Origin: Cryptococcus deneoformans JEC21
Lineage: Eukaryota; Basidiomycota; Tremellomycetes; Tremellales; Cryptococcaceae
Assembly: GCF_000091045.1 (NCBI RefSeq)
Contig: NC_006684.1
Span: 707,501-747,500, forward strand
DNA: 40,000 nucleotides
Direction of reading: 5' to 3'
Positions 11,843-22,535 of the stretch are shown one piece after another. The notes beneath the pieces were generated by a model. The model worked only from the letters and a program-made list of their open reading frames with translations, was not told where the DNA came from and ran no database searches. The first letter of the stretch is position 1. Every line of letters begins with the position of its first letter. The position numbers and the translations under genes were made by a program.

Positions 11843-12947
11843 TCAGCGAGTCGTGTAACCTCCATTTGCTGGGACGTGCAAAATGTCAGCAACGAAGTTC
11901 CTTGTCATCTCATAAATCGACTTACAGAAGATGACTTGTCCGGTAATCCACTTATCCTTGCAAAGGAACTCCACCAATGGTGCAATATCTTTAATATCTG
12001 TGAGCCGTCCTGTGAGCGCCTGGCTTTTATGGAAAGCAACGGCATCTTCAGTCTCTTGCCCGTAAAAGAAGGGAGTGTCCATTGGCCCCGGAGCCACACA
12101 GTTGACCCTAATATTCTTAGGCTGAAGCCTATAATATATAAATGTCAGTTCTAGTATATCAATGGAGCTCTCCTGACTTACTCCTTGGCAGCCGACTTAG
12201 TGAACCACTCTACAGGAGCTTTACTGCCTTGATAAGTTGAATAACCAGGCGCAAATGCTCCAAGGAGTGAAGTCACGAGTGATATAATCGTGCCCCCCTC
12301 GTTGAGATTCTTGGCCGCATGCTTGATAAAAAAGAAGGCACACTTTGAGTTGACTAGGAACATGTCGTCGAATCCTTGCTCTGTTGTTTCAACGATAGGC
12401 TTTTTAAGAACCTTACCGACCGTATTGATGGCGATATCGAACTTGGACACTCCAAGAGCAGCTGCTGCGTCTGAGAAGAGTCTATCAGGAGTGATATCAG
12501 CAGCTGCTCAAACAGTCAATGGAACGTGAGACGAAAATCACTTCTCAACTGATGCCTCAGTGGTAAGATTGGCCTGGAAAGCAGCGGCTTTGACCCCATA
12601 CGATCCGAGTGTCTTCAATGTAGCTTCTGTCTCGGACTTGGAACTGTTCATTTATCAATAATCATACCTGACTGGCCAACAAACAATTTACCTGGCCGAG
12701 TTGTAATGGATCGCAACGTTGACTCCCTGCTTGGCGAGAGTCTTCGCAATCTGCGAGCGAAGCAGGGGTTTAATCTTAGCCACTCGCAGTACAAGCAACT
12801 GTTGTTCGGGCTTACCAAAGCACCAAGATTCTTACCACCGCCAGTGATGACTACAATCTTGGTTCAGCATCTGCACGGGATAACAATATTAGGATGAAGA
12901 AAGCCGTATTCACCGGCAGCTTGGCCTCCGAGATCAGTTGATGACAT
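11843..12947 (-). CDS. Short-chain dehydrogenase/reductase, exon 1-2 frame conflict
   Basis: This is a classical SDR: NAD(P)(H)-dependent oxidoreductase, substrate unknown. Exons 2-7 (12857-12816, 12750-12692, 12643-12542, 12481-12182, 12128-11926, 11868-11843) join in phase and give 244 codons including stop. They hold the cofactor motif IVVITGGGKNLGALIAKTL, an IAINTVGK segment equivalent to the NNAG region, Ser in VTSLL, the active-site YxxxK in STYQGSK, and a VNCVAPGPMDTPFF block. The C-terminus GQVIFSNGGYTTR is typical. The natural first exon, 12947-12914 (MSSTDLGGQAA then one base), ends at a good GT donor. However, the only usable acceptor (AAG before 12857) leaves the frame shifted by one base, so canonical splicing would not yield a working protein. 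Either a non-canonical junction, a different 5' exon or a frameshift in this copy is implied. The coordinates include that exon. Confidence 0.72.
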
Positions 12948-13491
12948 CCTTGTGTTTCTGCTGAAAGTTTTTTATGCGTGGTTTATTGCTCTCTGTTCTA
13001 CAATGACGGCAAGTTTATCTTGCAGGAAGCGGGAGGTACATGTTAGCAGCCTTTTCACGCAGCTTCTTAAATATGCGTTATGTCTATAGCATTTTTCTCT
13101 CCTAAGACATAGAGCCCTTCCGCCCCGTTCGTTATCCGGAAGCCGAGGTGGAGGTGGGTGGAGACCGTATTTTACTACACTTTGGTTCTACTTCCTCCAC
13201 CTTTTTCCGCCGTATCTTAAATATTCGGACCCGTGTTTTATTGCCCGCGGGATGCGAAATCTATCATAATTAATCACTTCCTTTCACGACGGGCCCAGCG
13301 AACGAGTCTTGTTTTTGCGCTACGCCCGCAGCAGTGTGTAGTAGCGTAACATTAGTTGCATATCTTATTTGCATGCGTGACATGCATAAACATTGTTTGA
13401 TAACTACTGATATACATGAACACACTATTTAGATGTGCTAATAAATATCGAAAACACAGTGGAATTGAAGAACAACAAAAAAATTAAATTT
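12948..13491. other. Intergenic: SDR promoter side
   Basis: The region lies upstream of the minus-strand dehydrogenase and downstream of the tRNA. It is AT-rich at both ends with a more GC-rich centre, and includes CCTCCACCTTTTTCC-type pyrimidine tracts around 13193-13209. No coding exon with splice support was found; frames here are short and stop-ridden. Upstream in-frame ATGs that could rescue the SDR reading frame were looked for and not found. Confidence 0.4.
13477..13483 (-). terminator. RNA polymerase III T-run terminator of tRNA-Pro
   Basis: Seven T residues on the minus strand start 9 nt beyond the discriminator base of the tRNA. This is the normal Pol III stop signal and supports a transcribed tRNA. 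Confidence 0.75.
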
Positions 13492-13598
13492 GGGCCCAAC
13501 TGGGAATTGAACCCAGACTACATCCAAACTATGCAACCTCAAGTTGCGGGAAGAATAACGATCCCGAAGGATGCGTGCGACGATTACACTATTAGGCC
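13492..13598 (-). tRNA. tRNA-Pro(CGG) with a 36-nt intron
   Basis: On the minus strand the cloverleaf folds by eye. The acceptor stem is GGCCTAA with TTGGGCC (one G-T pair). The D-arm is GTGT...GCAC, the anticodon stem CATCC...GGATG, and the T-arm CTGGG-TTCAATT-CCCAG, with discriminator C as in eukaryotic tRNA-Pro. The anticodon loop reads TTCGGG then, after the intron, T; anticodon CGG lies at 13566-13564. The intron (13562-13527) sits at the canonical 37/38 position and contains CCCG, which can pair with the anticodon, as in nuclear tRNA introns. The mature length is 71 nt without CCA. The B box GGTTCAATTCC is at 13513-13503. An oddity is the D-loop AATCGTC, which lacks the usual GG pair, so a weak or decayed gene cannot be excluded. 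Confidence 0.85.
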
Positions 13599-13967
13599 TA
13601 CAACTTAAAATGCCGAGATCTGTACACCATTATATAGACAATGATCGTGATAGCCTATGTGGAAGGAGTGGACAAATAAATAATATGTCAATGTCACACT
13701 CGATAACAGTTTTCACGCCTGCCTTTTGGATTTTGTTGGGTTTCATAACGCGCTTGCCGCTTTTGTATATAGGCACTTGTATACAGGGGGACAGTTCCAT
13801 GTCATAATGCCGATCGCAATAATTATCGTTTCTATCCGCCAGGTGAACGTTGTCCCATCAAAGATGCACATAATTACATTATCTACCTACTGCCTCGTCT
13901 CAATATGCCAACTTCCCCATGTGCTCAATAAACAATATAACAGCTCCTCATCCCAGTCCAAAAACAT
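13599..13967. other. Intergenic between tRNA-Pro and the dioxygenase
   Basis: The 369 bp lie between the 5' end of the tRNA and the stop codon of the minus-strand dioxygenase. They hold tRNA 5' flank and dioxygenase 3' UTR. AT-rich segments with TATATA near 13632-13636 are present. No gene is seen. Confidence 0.4.
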
Positions 13968-15375
13968 TCACGGCACAGCTATGTGAGCTACATTCACTTT
14001 TTTGATGTCTCCATCCAGATAATGTCTTCCCAAAACCTGTTTTGTAAATTGTCCAAAGGTCTCGCCATTCTCCCCGATCACGTCTTCCACGTCTGGTTGA
14101 AGGAAAAATGCAAAAGTTTCCCTTGAAAATAGAATAGTGGAAGATGATCGACCAGAAACGAAATGTGGAGTCGCCGACAGGCGATGCGATGTGAGAAGTG
14201 AGAGGGCTTCACCTGTTTGGAAAGCTATTTTTGATCAGCCGACGCCTTGGATATACCCAGTATATATATGTGAAGACCTACCGAGACAGTCTTCGGGGAT
14301 AGAAACTTTGACTGGAGTATCACTCTCACGAGGGTAAATCCACAAGCCTGTCGTATCCGATGGATTCGGTACAATTTGTGGTGGATCAGAAGTGTCAAAA
14401 TACATCGCAGAGCCTATCCCATGACATAAGCGATCGGCAACGACTACAGGTAGAAAGAAATGGGGTAGAAAGCTTACAAAGTCCAGTAAGTAAGGAGTGG
14501 TCCAGATGAGCTCCACAAAGAGCATCATTAAACATATTATTATTTATGAGTAGATTGGGATCCTCTGGATAATAATGCAAGAGACGAGCTTTACTGGATT
14601 TGGACTTCGCAATCAATGAACTAAGGGTGCCTTCGGGGTTAGCCAATGTTGGCGTAACTACGCCAAGGTCAGCACGAATCAGTATACAGTAATTGGGTCC
14701 AAATAACTCACCAAAATCATCACAGACCCGTGCAAGTAAGATGCCGACGTCGAATATCAGCTTTCCGAGTCTAGGTGTCATTCAAAAGTTAGTGATATGA
14801 GGCACAAGCGATGATTAGGCTAGCTTACGCTTTGAATGTCTGTTCGAAATCTTCGAGGCCGGGCATTCCTTTTGGCCAGATGTTTCCAGCATAGTATTCC
14901 GGGTATGCCAGTCGAGTTTCGTCGGAGACAATTGGGTAATCCATGAGTGGATTGGCGTAATATGAACCCTTTTGTACGTCTGGACGCTATAGATTAGATG
15001 AGCAAGGATAGACAGTCTGAATTACGCATGTGTTTACCCCATTCATGATTTCTTTGCCATGAGACCAGCCAAACATATAAGACGTTTCTGGCTTTTCTAG
15101 CTTCGCGCGTTCTCTTTCTGGCATGTTTGCAAATCGGTGAGCTAATCGGAAGAGTTTCTCGCGAAGATAATGGAATTGTGGGGGTAGGTCTGCAAACGCT
15201 TATCAATACATTGCCTCCGTCGATCCCACGATTTGGACTTGCCAGAGATAAGAACAATACCCAGTGCGCCCTTGTGAGTCCCCAGGGCATGGAATACTTG
15301 CTGTTGCAGGTCTTCCTTTTTACCGTCGAAGGCAAGAGCAGAGTAAGGGATTGTTAACGGCTTGATATGCGACAT
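13968..15375 (-). CDS. 2-oxoglutarate/Fe(II)-dependent dioxygenase (isopenicillin-N-synthase-like)
   Basis: This non-haem iron oxygenase is predicted to hydroxylate or oxidise a small molecule with 2-oxoglutarate; the substrate is unknown. Seven exons (15375-15243, 15189-15038, 14986-14829, 14770-14712, 14657-14478, 14413-14282, 14224-13968) close in phase to 356 residues. The iron ligands are visible as HLD in CGAHLDHSLLTGL (His218, Asp220) and the distal His in SATPHFV (His292), followed by SRETFAFFLQPD, where the 2-oxoglutarate-contacting Arg is expected. The N-terminal DIOX_N-like part includes LREKLFRLAHRFANMPERER and YMFGWSHGKE. Intron 1 begins with GC (GCAAGT) instead of GT; phase and homology both require this. 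The gene is head to head with TRAPPC11, 343 bp apart. It resembles fungal and plant uncharacterised members rather than a named biosynthetic enzyme. Confidence 0.88.
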
Positions 15376-15718
15376 AATTCAGCGGCTGGTTCTTATATGT
15401 ATAGGTATTGCTCCTCAGTGATGAAATCGATTAGACAGTAAGCAGTTCTGCAACATTAGCCAATGACACTTTTTTGAATTCATCAATCATCCGTGGCGCG
15501 CGTGTCGCGTTCGGATGGGTCATTCGCCGTCGTAAAACAGCAGTCGCCAGAAATCTCGGTGATGTCCGACGGTAGTTTCTGGTGGAGGTAGATTACGTAT
15601 TGATCCGGCTTTCGATGTTGACTGCTGGTGGTTTGCCGGTCGTCATGTCTTCCAGTTCCGGCTTGTTCGCGACTTAACAAGCCATCCACAATTCTTTCTT
15701 CCAGTGGAACCGTTGAAG
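15376..15718. promoter_or_regulatory. Divergent promoter between dioxygenase and TRAPPC11
   Basis: The two ATGs are 343 bp apart and point outward, so both genes must be driven from this stretch. The minus-strand open frame at 15483-15791 overlaps the TRAPPC11 start and has no support. No clear TATA box was identified. Confidence 0.5.
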
Positions 15719-18700
15719 ATGAATTCATATCCAGGAGAGGTGAGAATACACCCCAAGATTTATACTGACAAGTGGTTAGTTCCTCGCGCACCCGCAGCCA
15801 CTTATGTTCATTGCCGGACTCTCACCGCCTGTCGTCTCAAATCCGAACGTAGGCCGAGAAAGAAGCTCTTCGACAGTCACGACAGACTCGACTAGGAGAC
15901 CTTCTGGCGGAGCATTCTTGGACACCACCGTCCCTGCACCTTCACCATCCCCCACGGCCGAAGAATCACTACCCAAATCGCCTAATGTTGATACGGATCA
16001 AATTGGAGAGGGTATACTGGACGTGCAGCAACGAGACGAGGAAGGGAAATGGCAGGTAGATGAGCGGGATCAACAGTTCGACGAACTCGTGGTTAACCTT
16101 AGAGGTGCTTTGTCCAAGATGGCAGCGAAAGGAAGAGTATGGCTAGATCCGAAGGGCAGAAAAGAATTCAGAATTCTGTTAGTAGAGAAGGTGTGTGCAT
16201 TGCCTTCCAAAAGACAGCGCCTTACGATTAATGTGTAATGAAGGATGTTCGCTTGCCCATGCGCAAGGTCAGCACTTCTACTACGGCTCCCAGTCTTAGT
16301 GACCCATCAGCGCCGACTGCTCCACACTCTCCACTATCTCCGCTGGTTCCTTCTTCCCCTCTTTATCCTGACGGCCTCATAGCCCCGGTATGGGTCCGCA
16401 AGCACGCCGAACTGATCCCATCTGTCTTTGTATTGTTTCTCCGGCTGTATGAATTACCTACCCGACATATAACATCCGATGAAACAGCCGAGGAGATCCA
16501 AGCGCGAGAAGCAGAAGAAAAACAGAAAGAAAGGGAAATGGACGATCTTTTGATCAAGGAAATAGGAGATCGAAGAAGAAGACTGGGTGAAAGGGGAATT
16601 AAGCTCACCGTAGTCCTTATGGCAAGCTCCCAAACACTTGACTCGCCTGCGCTCGATCCTCGACTGTCGTACCTGCGTCGCGCATCCGCCCTATCCTCCA
16701 AGGCTTCGCTGTTTGTTCTCTCTCCTGTTTCTGCAGATCAACTTCCAGATTTCGTTTTATCACTTCAAGATGCTCTTTATGAATCTTCTATGGATTACTA
16801 CAATGCGCATGCCAAGAGGGTTAGGAGAAAGAGAAGTAGGGTACCGGCGAGTATGCCTATACACGCACCGACGACCACCGCACAAGGTTTCAAGGTGTTG
16901 GGCCCGCAAGGTTGGGCTGTGAGGTATGATTGGAAAATGGGCTGGTTTGCAGAAGTCAGGGGTGAAATAGACGTTGCGAGAAGGTAAGTCTCCATTCATC
17001 CCTTATAGGATAAAATGCTAAAGCTTCCGAAAATAGACATTATGAGGATTGCTGGAATGAGCTGGCGAAAATGTTTTCGTCTACTACAACGCTTCCTCCG
17101 AGGACCAAAAGATGGGCTGAAGCCAAGGTGCTAGCTGATTGTGTGGCCGTCAGGGTGAGTTCACCACCCATGACAATTAGTTGCAAGATACCAATGAGCT
17201 CCTTTGTAGATCTGCAAGCTCTCACTGTATGAGGGTGACGGATCAAGAGCGTTGAACTCTTTTCACGTCCATCTCAAGAGATTTGGAGATCTTTCAAGGG
17301 GGTGGGGGATCGGTGAAGAAACTTTTGAGTTCTGGAGCTGGGTTGCAAGACAGTGAGCCAAACGTAGCACCTCTTCCGGATTGATGGCTTACGAAGATGC
17401 TACAGATACCGTGTCTTCGCCGAATTACTGGAGATGGCTCAACAACACAACCTTCGCATTATTACTCCGCCCCCTACTTTCCCAACGCTTGAATCTTCGG
17501 CAGCGCCTCAATCTCTTTCATACCTTGCCACCCCTATATCTTCTCAAAACCCAACACAGGTACTTCAACATCCGGCCTATTATTACTATACGGCTGCTTG
17601 CGGAACTTTAAAGAGACAGGAGAGATTCCAAGAGGCATTAGATGCCGAAGTAAGTTGAACATTGTTCTTCAGCAGATAGCTGCTGACAAGTGTCGAACCT
17701 CGAAAGAACGATGCGATGGGGTCCGAAGCTGCAAAAACCAGTGGATACGTCTCTTCCACTGCTCCCGGATTCGCAAACGAAAAGAAGGTCGACCATGCGG
17801 CTCTGGTGATTGAGGTGTGTCCCGCGAAATCGACATATCTGTCGTCTATTGCATTAATACTGACACACATTGTACAGCTCTTTTCAAAAGCGTACTCTCT
17901 CCTCAAAGATCTTCCGTCGCCTTCAAACCGCACCGCACTCTATATTGCTTATCGCATAGCTGAGACATACAACTTTTCAGGACAACATGAGATGGCCATT
18001 CGGTTTTTCGATCGTATCTCTCATAGTTTCAAAAATGAAAAATGGACGGAGCTTGTCCAGGGAATCAGAAAAATGTGGTATGAGAGTGCCAAAGCGGCCG
18101 GTTCTGTAGACGGTGTAGGAAAGCTCTTGTTGGAGATGATGTGTGCTGGTATGTGCGAAACAGACCATGCGGTCGAGCTGGGAACTAAATGTTTTTTTTT
18201 GTGTAGGAAGCGGGATCAATGACCAAGAGCGAGAAGGGCTCCAGGAGGAGTTTGTCACGTTGTTAAAGGTATTTGAAAAACAGTTCGACTAATTCAATCA
18301 GATAGAATCATACTAATTTGACCATGACTCCTTGAACAGACCACCAGCCCCTCAAGTACGGATCCAAAAGTGATTGACATGGATGGACCTTCTGATTCAG
18401 AACTACGTGAGTAGTCGCCTATTGGATGCCCATTGCACAGGGGAGATGGGGGAGTCGGGCTAACTTTGCTTGACAATCAGTGGATGTTCGAGCTGGATTT
18501 TGGCAAGCTGAAAGTGTGGTATCCAAATCTGTACCCTATCAGGTAACGCTTCGCTGTCCTGACAATGTGATTATTGGTGATCTCGAATTCAACAATCTGG
18601 GAATCCGCTTCTCAGACGAACGGCCTCCTGTTACAATTGTTTCAAGCAACTCGGTTGAGGACGAACCAATTCAGGTCATCACCGCCGACTCTGGCCAAGC

Positions 18701-20313
18701 GTCTCTGAGATGGCGACCCAAGCAGATCCTCGTTATTAATGGGCAGCTTGCGTCTTCGCTAGAGAGTGAAGTACAGATAACATCAATCAAGTTGGTCTTG
18801 AAACAGGGATCTTGGGCGTTTGAATTTGTCTTTATCCCCGGGGAGATATCTGAATGGACAACAAAAAAAGGTGTTTCAGACTGCGGAGAGAGGCTGGCAA
18901 CTTCCGTCTTGTAAGCATTTTGACATTCTTCTGTTTTTCTTTTTTATTTTTTGGTGGCAATGAAGGGAATTGTGCTAAGCGTTACTGATTCGAAGTTTCG
19001 GCCCACAACCGCATGCCGTTGATCTTCAAGTCTCACATCATCCTTTAGCTTTTGTGGGTGAGACATTACCCATAGAGGTGAAGGTGGCAAACAACGACGA
19101 CAGGAAGATGAACGTCGCCCTGTCGGTTTTCTTGCAGCCAACAGACGATGGGGAGGACGATGGTGAGTTTCATGACCCATACATGGGAGTCCTTTGGAAA
19201 TCGCTAAACAAGGTGCACCGCTAGGATCGAGTATTGAAGCGGGTGAAAACCGAACTTCAACACTTCTTCAGAACATCTCCCTTGGTCTTCTGGAACCTGG
19301 CGCATCATCATCTCAATCCATCAAGCTATTTGTCCCCAAAGAATGTACCAAGATTGTCGACTTTTCTGTACAATCTACGACCTCAATTCCTTCTCCCGGC
19401 AACTCGCTCGACACATTCCCCACTTTAGACAGAACGGAAGAGGTCAGCCGTACAGTGGTCATACCCGTTCCGAGGCCATTTGTGGTTGAAACCAGCGTCA
19501 AGTTGACACATAAAGGAAAAATAGGCGGTGAAGGGGTTGTGGGAATGACTGTCAAAGTAGGAGGACCTAGGGTGATGATCGTAGAGGGTTTGGAACTGGT
19601 TGGAAATGCAGACGATAGGGAGGTCAAGATGAGGTCAAGCTCACTTGAAGGTGCACAATTCCCTGAAGGTAAGGGCGCTTTCTATATTTTTTATTGCATC
19701 TAATGTGGGTCATAGAATGGAACGACGAAACCGCATATGGTGTTTGGGCGGTGTTCGACTTGGCACCAGGTCATAGAGGGGCTGCGGGCAACCCAGTGCA
19801 GATACCCGCTGAACTTGTTTTCACGTGGCGAAGGTGAGCACTCATCTGTCAGTTTCAGTTAGATCAACCTTCAGCTAAATTGTGCCCAACATTGCCAGTA
19901 GCGCATCTTCCGACTTGTTGATCACGACAAGACACCCCCTTCCACCGCTCTTCATCCCCCCTCCGACGGACTCTTTCCTTATTTCGACACTCCATCTTCC
20001 AACCCCTCCTATCGTCCCACCTCATTCTACCTTCCCCCTCTCCGTCACAGTCCTGAACACCCACCCTAATTATACATCGTCTCAAGTGTCGGTCACTGTC
20101 GACACGGCGGAAAACTTTGTTTGGGTAGGAGACCGCAATGTTCGATTACCTGATATCCTGCCTGGGAAAGAAGTGGAGGTGAAGCTCGAGTGTATTGCTC
20201 TTGGAGGGAGCGGATGGGTCAAGGTCCCCAAGATAAGCATTTGGGATGGAACGGGAGAAGAGAGGGAAGAAGTACAAATTCGAGGAGATGGGACAATATA
20301 TATACAGCCATGA
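15719..20313 (+). CDS. TRAPPC11: TRAPPC11 (Foie gras/Gryzun) trafficking-complex subunit
   Basis: TRAPPC11 is a subunit of TRAPP tethering complexes acting in ER-Golgi traffic, and in animals also in lipid-linked oligosaccharide supply. Fifteen exons were resolved: 15719-15739, 15780-16190, 16244-16983, 17037-17154, 17210-17352, 17406-17649, 17707-17814, 17878-18148, 18207-18268, 18340-18406, 18481-18910, 18996-19162, 19213-19668, 19716-19833, 19899-20313. All phases agree and give 1256 residues (human about 1130). The N-terminus MNSYPGEFLAHPQPLMFIAGL matches the family start. A foie-gras helical region spans roughly residues 130-700 and includes WVRKHAELIPSVFVLFLRLYE, the diagnostic HPAYYYYTAACGTLKRQ (about 533) and SPSNRTALYIAYRIAETYNF. 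The C-terminal half is Gryzun-like beta-sandwich sequence (PYQVTLRCPDNV, HPLAFVGETLPIEVKV, YGVWAVFDLAPGHRG). The tiny first exon of seven codons would be missed by a simple ORF scan. Confidence 0.92.
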
Positions 20314-20712
20314 TATAGCGGGACGTAGTTAATGCTTATATGCATGGACAGGTAGAAGGAGAGGGGTGTTTATGGTACTATGACAGCAGTGGTTGGAACG
20401 TAACAAGATTACGCGATCTGCTTTTGATTTCCTCGTTGTCCTACTAAGTATGGTTTAGAATAGAGGCACTGCTCGATGGTCTAGCCGTACAAGTTGAAAC
20501 ATGTTATATGATGGGCGTGAAGTCTGAAAATATATACGAATGCTGTACGTACGTAGTAGGAGTTGCCGAAATCCGCAAGTGATATTTGGTGTATCCAGCA
20601 GAAAACCAGTTTGAAACTAGCAAAACCTTTGGTGAGTGGTGTCCTGATCCGTGTGTGTTCCGCATTCCGCATAATAAATAAACATGGATAGCGTGGGAAA
20701 GCAGTGGCTTGC
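20314..20712. other. TRAPPC11 3' flank, up to the transposon insertion
   Basis: The stretch carries AT-rich 3'-UTR-like sequence and then unassigned sequence to the transposon target site. Small minus-strand frames (20481-20749) are not supported. No RNA gene was recognised. Confidence 0.4.
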
Positions 20713-20715
20713 TTC
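20713..20715. repeat. Left target-site duplication TTC
   Basis: The bases TTC immediately precede the left terminal repeat and recur directly after the right one (24032-24034). A 3-bp duplication is the length expected for PIF/Harbinger elements. Confidence 0.7.
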
Positions 20716-20732
20716 GGGCTCGTTCGGACATT
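20716..20732 (+). repeat. Left terminal inverted repeat of the Harbinger element
   Basis: The sequence GGGCTCGTTCGGACATT is identical to the reverse complement of 24015-24031. The match continues for one further base after a single T/C mismatch. Confidence 0.88.
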
Positions 20733-20820
20733 TCATTTGAAAAATCCATATGGTTATTTATTTTTCATATATGAATTATTTATACCGTTTTCCGTATGTT
20801 TCCGAAGAAATGTTCCTTGT

Positions 20821-20830
20821 CGTTCGGACA
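20821..20830 (+). repeat. Internal subterminal copy of the TIR core
   Basis: The 10-mer CGTTCGGACA of the left terminal repeat (20721-20730) recurs here exactly 100 bp further in. It is followed by ATT as in the terminus, allowing one inserted A. A second transposase-contact site is a reasonable reading. Confidence 0.6.
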
Positions 20831-21074
20831 ATTCTTGTTTCACATATGGAAAGTTCAAACTTGCCCAACAAGGAAATTTCTCATCTGAAACTTTACGACA
20901 CCTCCAGAGCAGCTGTAAACTTCCATACGACGTGCTCCTCTACTTTTTGCCTCCACCTTCCACATCGCGTCTGCACGTCTCTCGCTTCACAGTCCATTCA
21001 AGTCCATTCTACCATATATAAACGTCTCAATTATTAAAGCTACTACTTCCTTACCTTATTGCCTACCTCCAACA

Positions 21075-22470
21075 ATGTCAGATCGACAGCTCATCGATGA
21101 TTTTGCCGAGAACGATCCTGTCGAATTCGAGGAAGACGACGTCAACGCATGCAACGAGCAAGAGTTCCTCATCATCTTGGTAATCGTGTTGGCCATCTAT
21201 ACGACTTACCACGGCAAATTTCGTACCCTACCTAAAGAGCGCTTCCCTGATAGGTCAAACTCCGTCCTTACTAGTTCTCTTAAAGTGCAGGAATACCTAG
21301 AGCACAGGGGTCGATCCATGCGACATCACCTCGGGGTCGGCTTAGAGGTCTTTATGCTTCTATTGCGCGAGTTTGAAGAACATGGGATACAGCTTGCTTC
21401 GCATGATGCTACGGCAGCAGAGCACCTTGCTATTGCTTTAGCTTATTTGCGGAAGAAAACATCAGTTAACTGGATAGGCGAAGAGTTCAAAAAAAGCAAT
21501 GAGTTTATTTCCTTGTGAGCTATGATCAATTCAAGATCCATATTCCATGTTCAAGATTGATTATAAATGCAATGTAGCTGTATCCACGATGTAGTAAATG
21601 CTCTCACTTCGAAAGTCATTTATGACCGCTGGGTGAAGTATCCCACTGGTCGGGAGCCGCCAAATGCCAAAGTAGCCGATGATCCCCTGAATCGATACCG
21701 ACATTTTCATGGTGCTGTCGGATCGATTGATGGAACGCACATTGCTGTCAAAGTTTCGCCGAGGATGCAGCCCGCCTACCGCAACAGAAAGGGCGTTGTA
21801 TCGATTAATGTGCTTGCTGCATGTGACTTCGACTTGAAGTTCACGTACATCATTGCTGGTTGGGAGGGAAGTGCAAACGACTCCTTTACCTTCAATCAGG
21901 CTGTTCATAGATACAACTTCCCCCAGCTTCCTTCTAATCGCTACTTCCTGGCCGATGCTGGATTTCCTATATGCGATCAGCTGCTGACGCCGTATCGTGG
22001 CACCCGGTATCACCTGGCGGACTTCCATCCAAGCCGCGGCGCGTGAGTAACTGCTATGCTACGGTAGCTTTGCTGATAATGATTACTATAGTCCCCAATC
22101 TGAGAAAGAAGTATTCAATCTCGCACACGCCCAACTCCGTAATAGCGTCGAGAGAATCTTCGGAATCACAAAACAGCGCTGGGGTGTCTTGAGTGGGGGT
22201 CTGGAGAAATTCAAAGGCGGTATGCAGTCACAGATCATTCTGGCCTGCTGCGTCCTGCACAATATGTGCATTTCTATAAAAGACCGGGTGCCCGAGCGAG
22301 ACGTGGGTGAAGCGGATGAAGGGGGAGACATGGAGGAGGAAGTAGAAGGAGATGAGGAATTGAGGGTGGTTGGCGAGACATCAAAATCTCGCGGAGAAGC
22401 TCGCCGAGCGGAAATTTCCAGATCAATATTTGAAGCCCATTCACGTGGTCAAGGAAGGATCCGCCGGTGA
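21075..22470 (+). CDS. Harbinger DDE transposase
   Basis: This is a DDE-superfamily endonuclease that cuts and rejoins the element ends. Three exons (21075-21514, 21578-22042, 22092-22470) with 63- and 49-nt introns close in phase to 427 residues. The catalytic triad is complete: Asp198 in VGSIDGTHI, Asp273 in YFLADAGFP and Glu322 in RNSVERIFG. Other family landmarks are GWEGSANDSFTF, LLTPYRGTRYHLADF, LAHAQLRNSVERIFGITKQ and CCVLHNMCI. An N-terminal helical region with an SVNWIGEEFKKS helix-turn-helix-like segment precedes the catalytic core. The acidic EEEVEGDEEL tail is followed by a basic C-terminus. The gene converges on the Myb-like partner with 65 bp between stops. No disabling mutation was found. 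Confidence 0.92.
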
Positions 22471-22535
22471 AATAGAAAGATAAGTTGTGGACATAGAAGA
22501 AAACAGTTCCGAGGAAATTCATAGTTTATGATATT

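Noticed and set aside
11843..15375. Secondary-metabolite cluster suggested by an SDR next to a dioxygenase
   Set aside because: No polyketide, peptide or terpene synthase, transporter or regulator is present. A tRNA gene lies between them and the flanking genes are housekeeping.
15483..15791. Minus-strand ORF between the dioxygenase and TRAPPC11
   Set aside because: It overlaps the TRAPPC11 first exon and intron, lacks motifs, and sits in a short divergent promoter.
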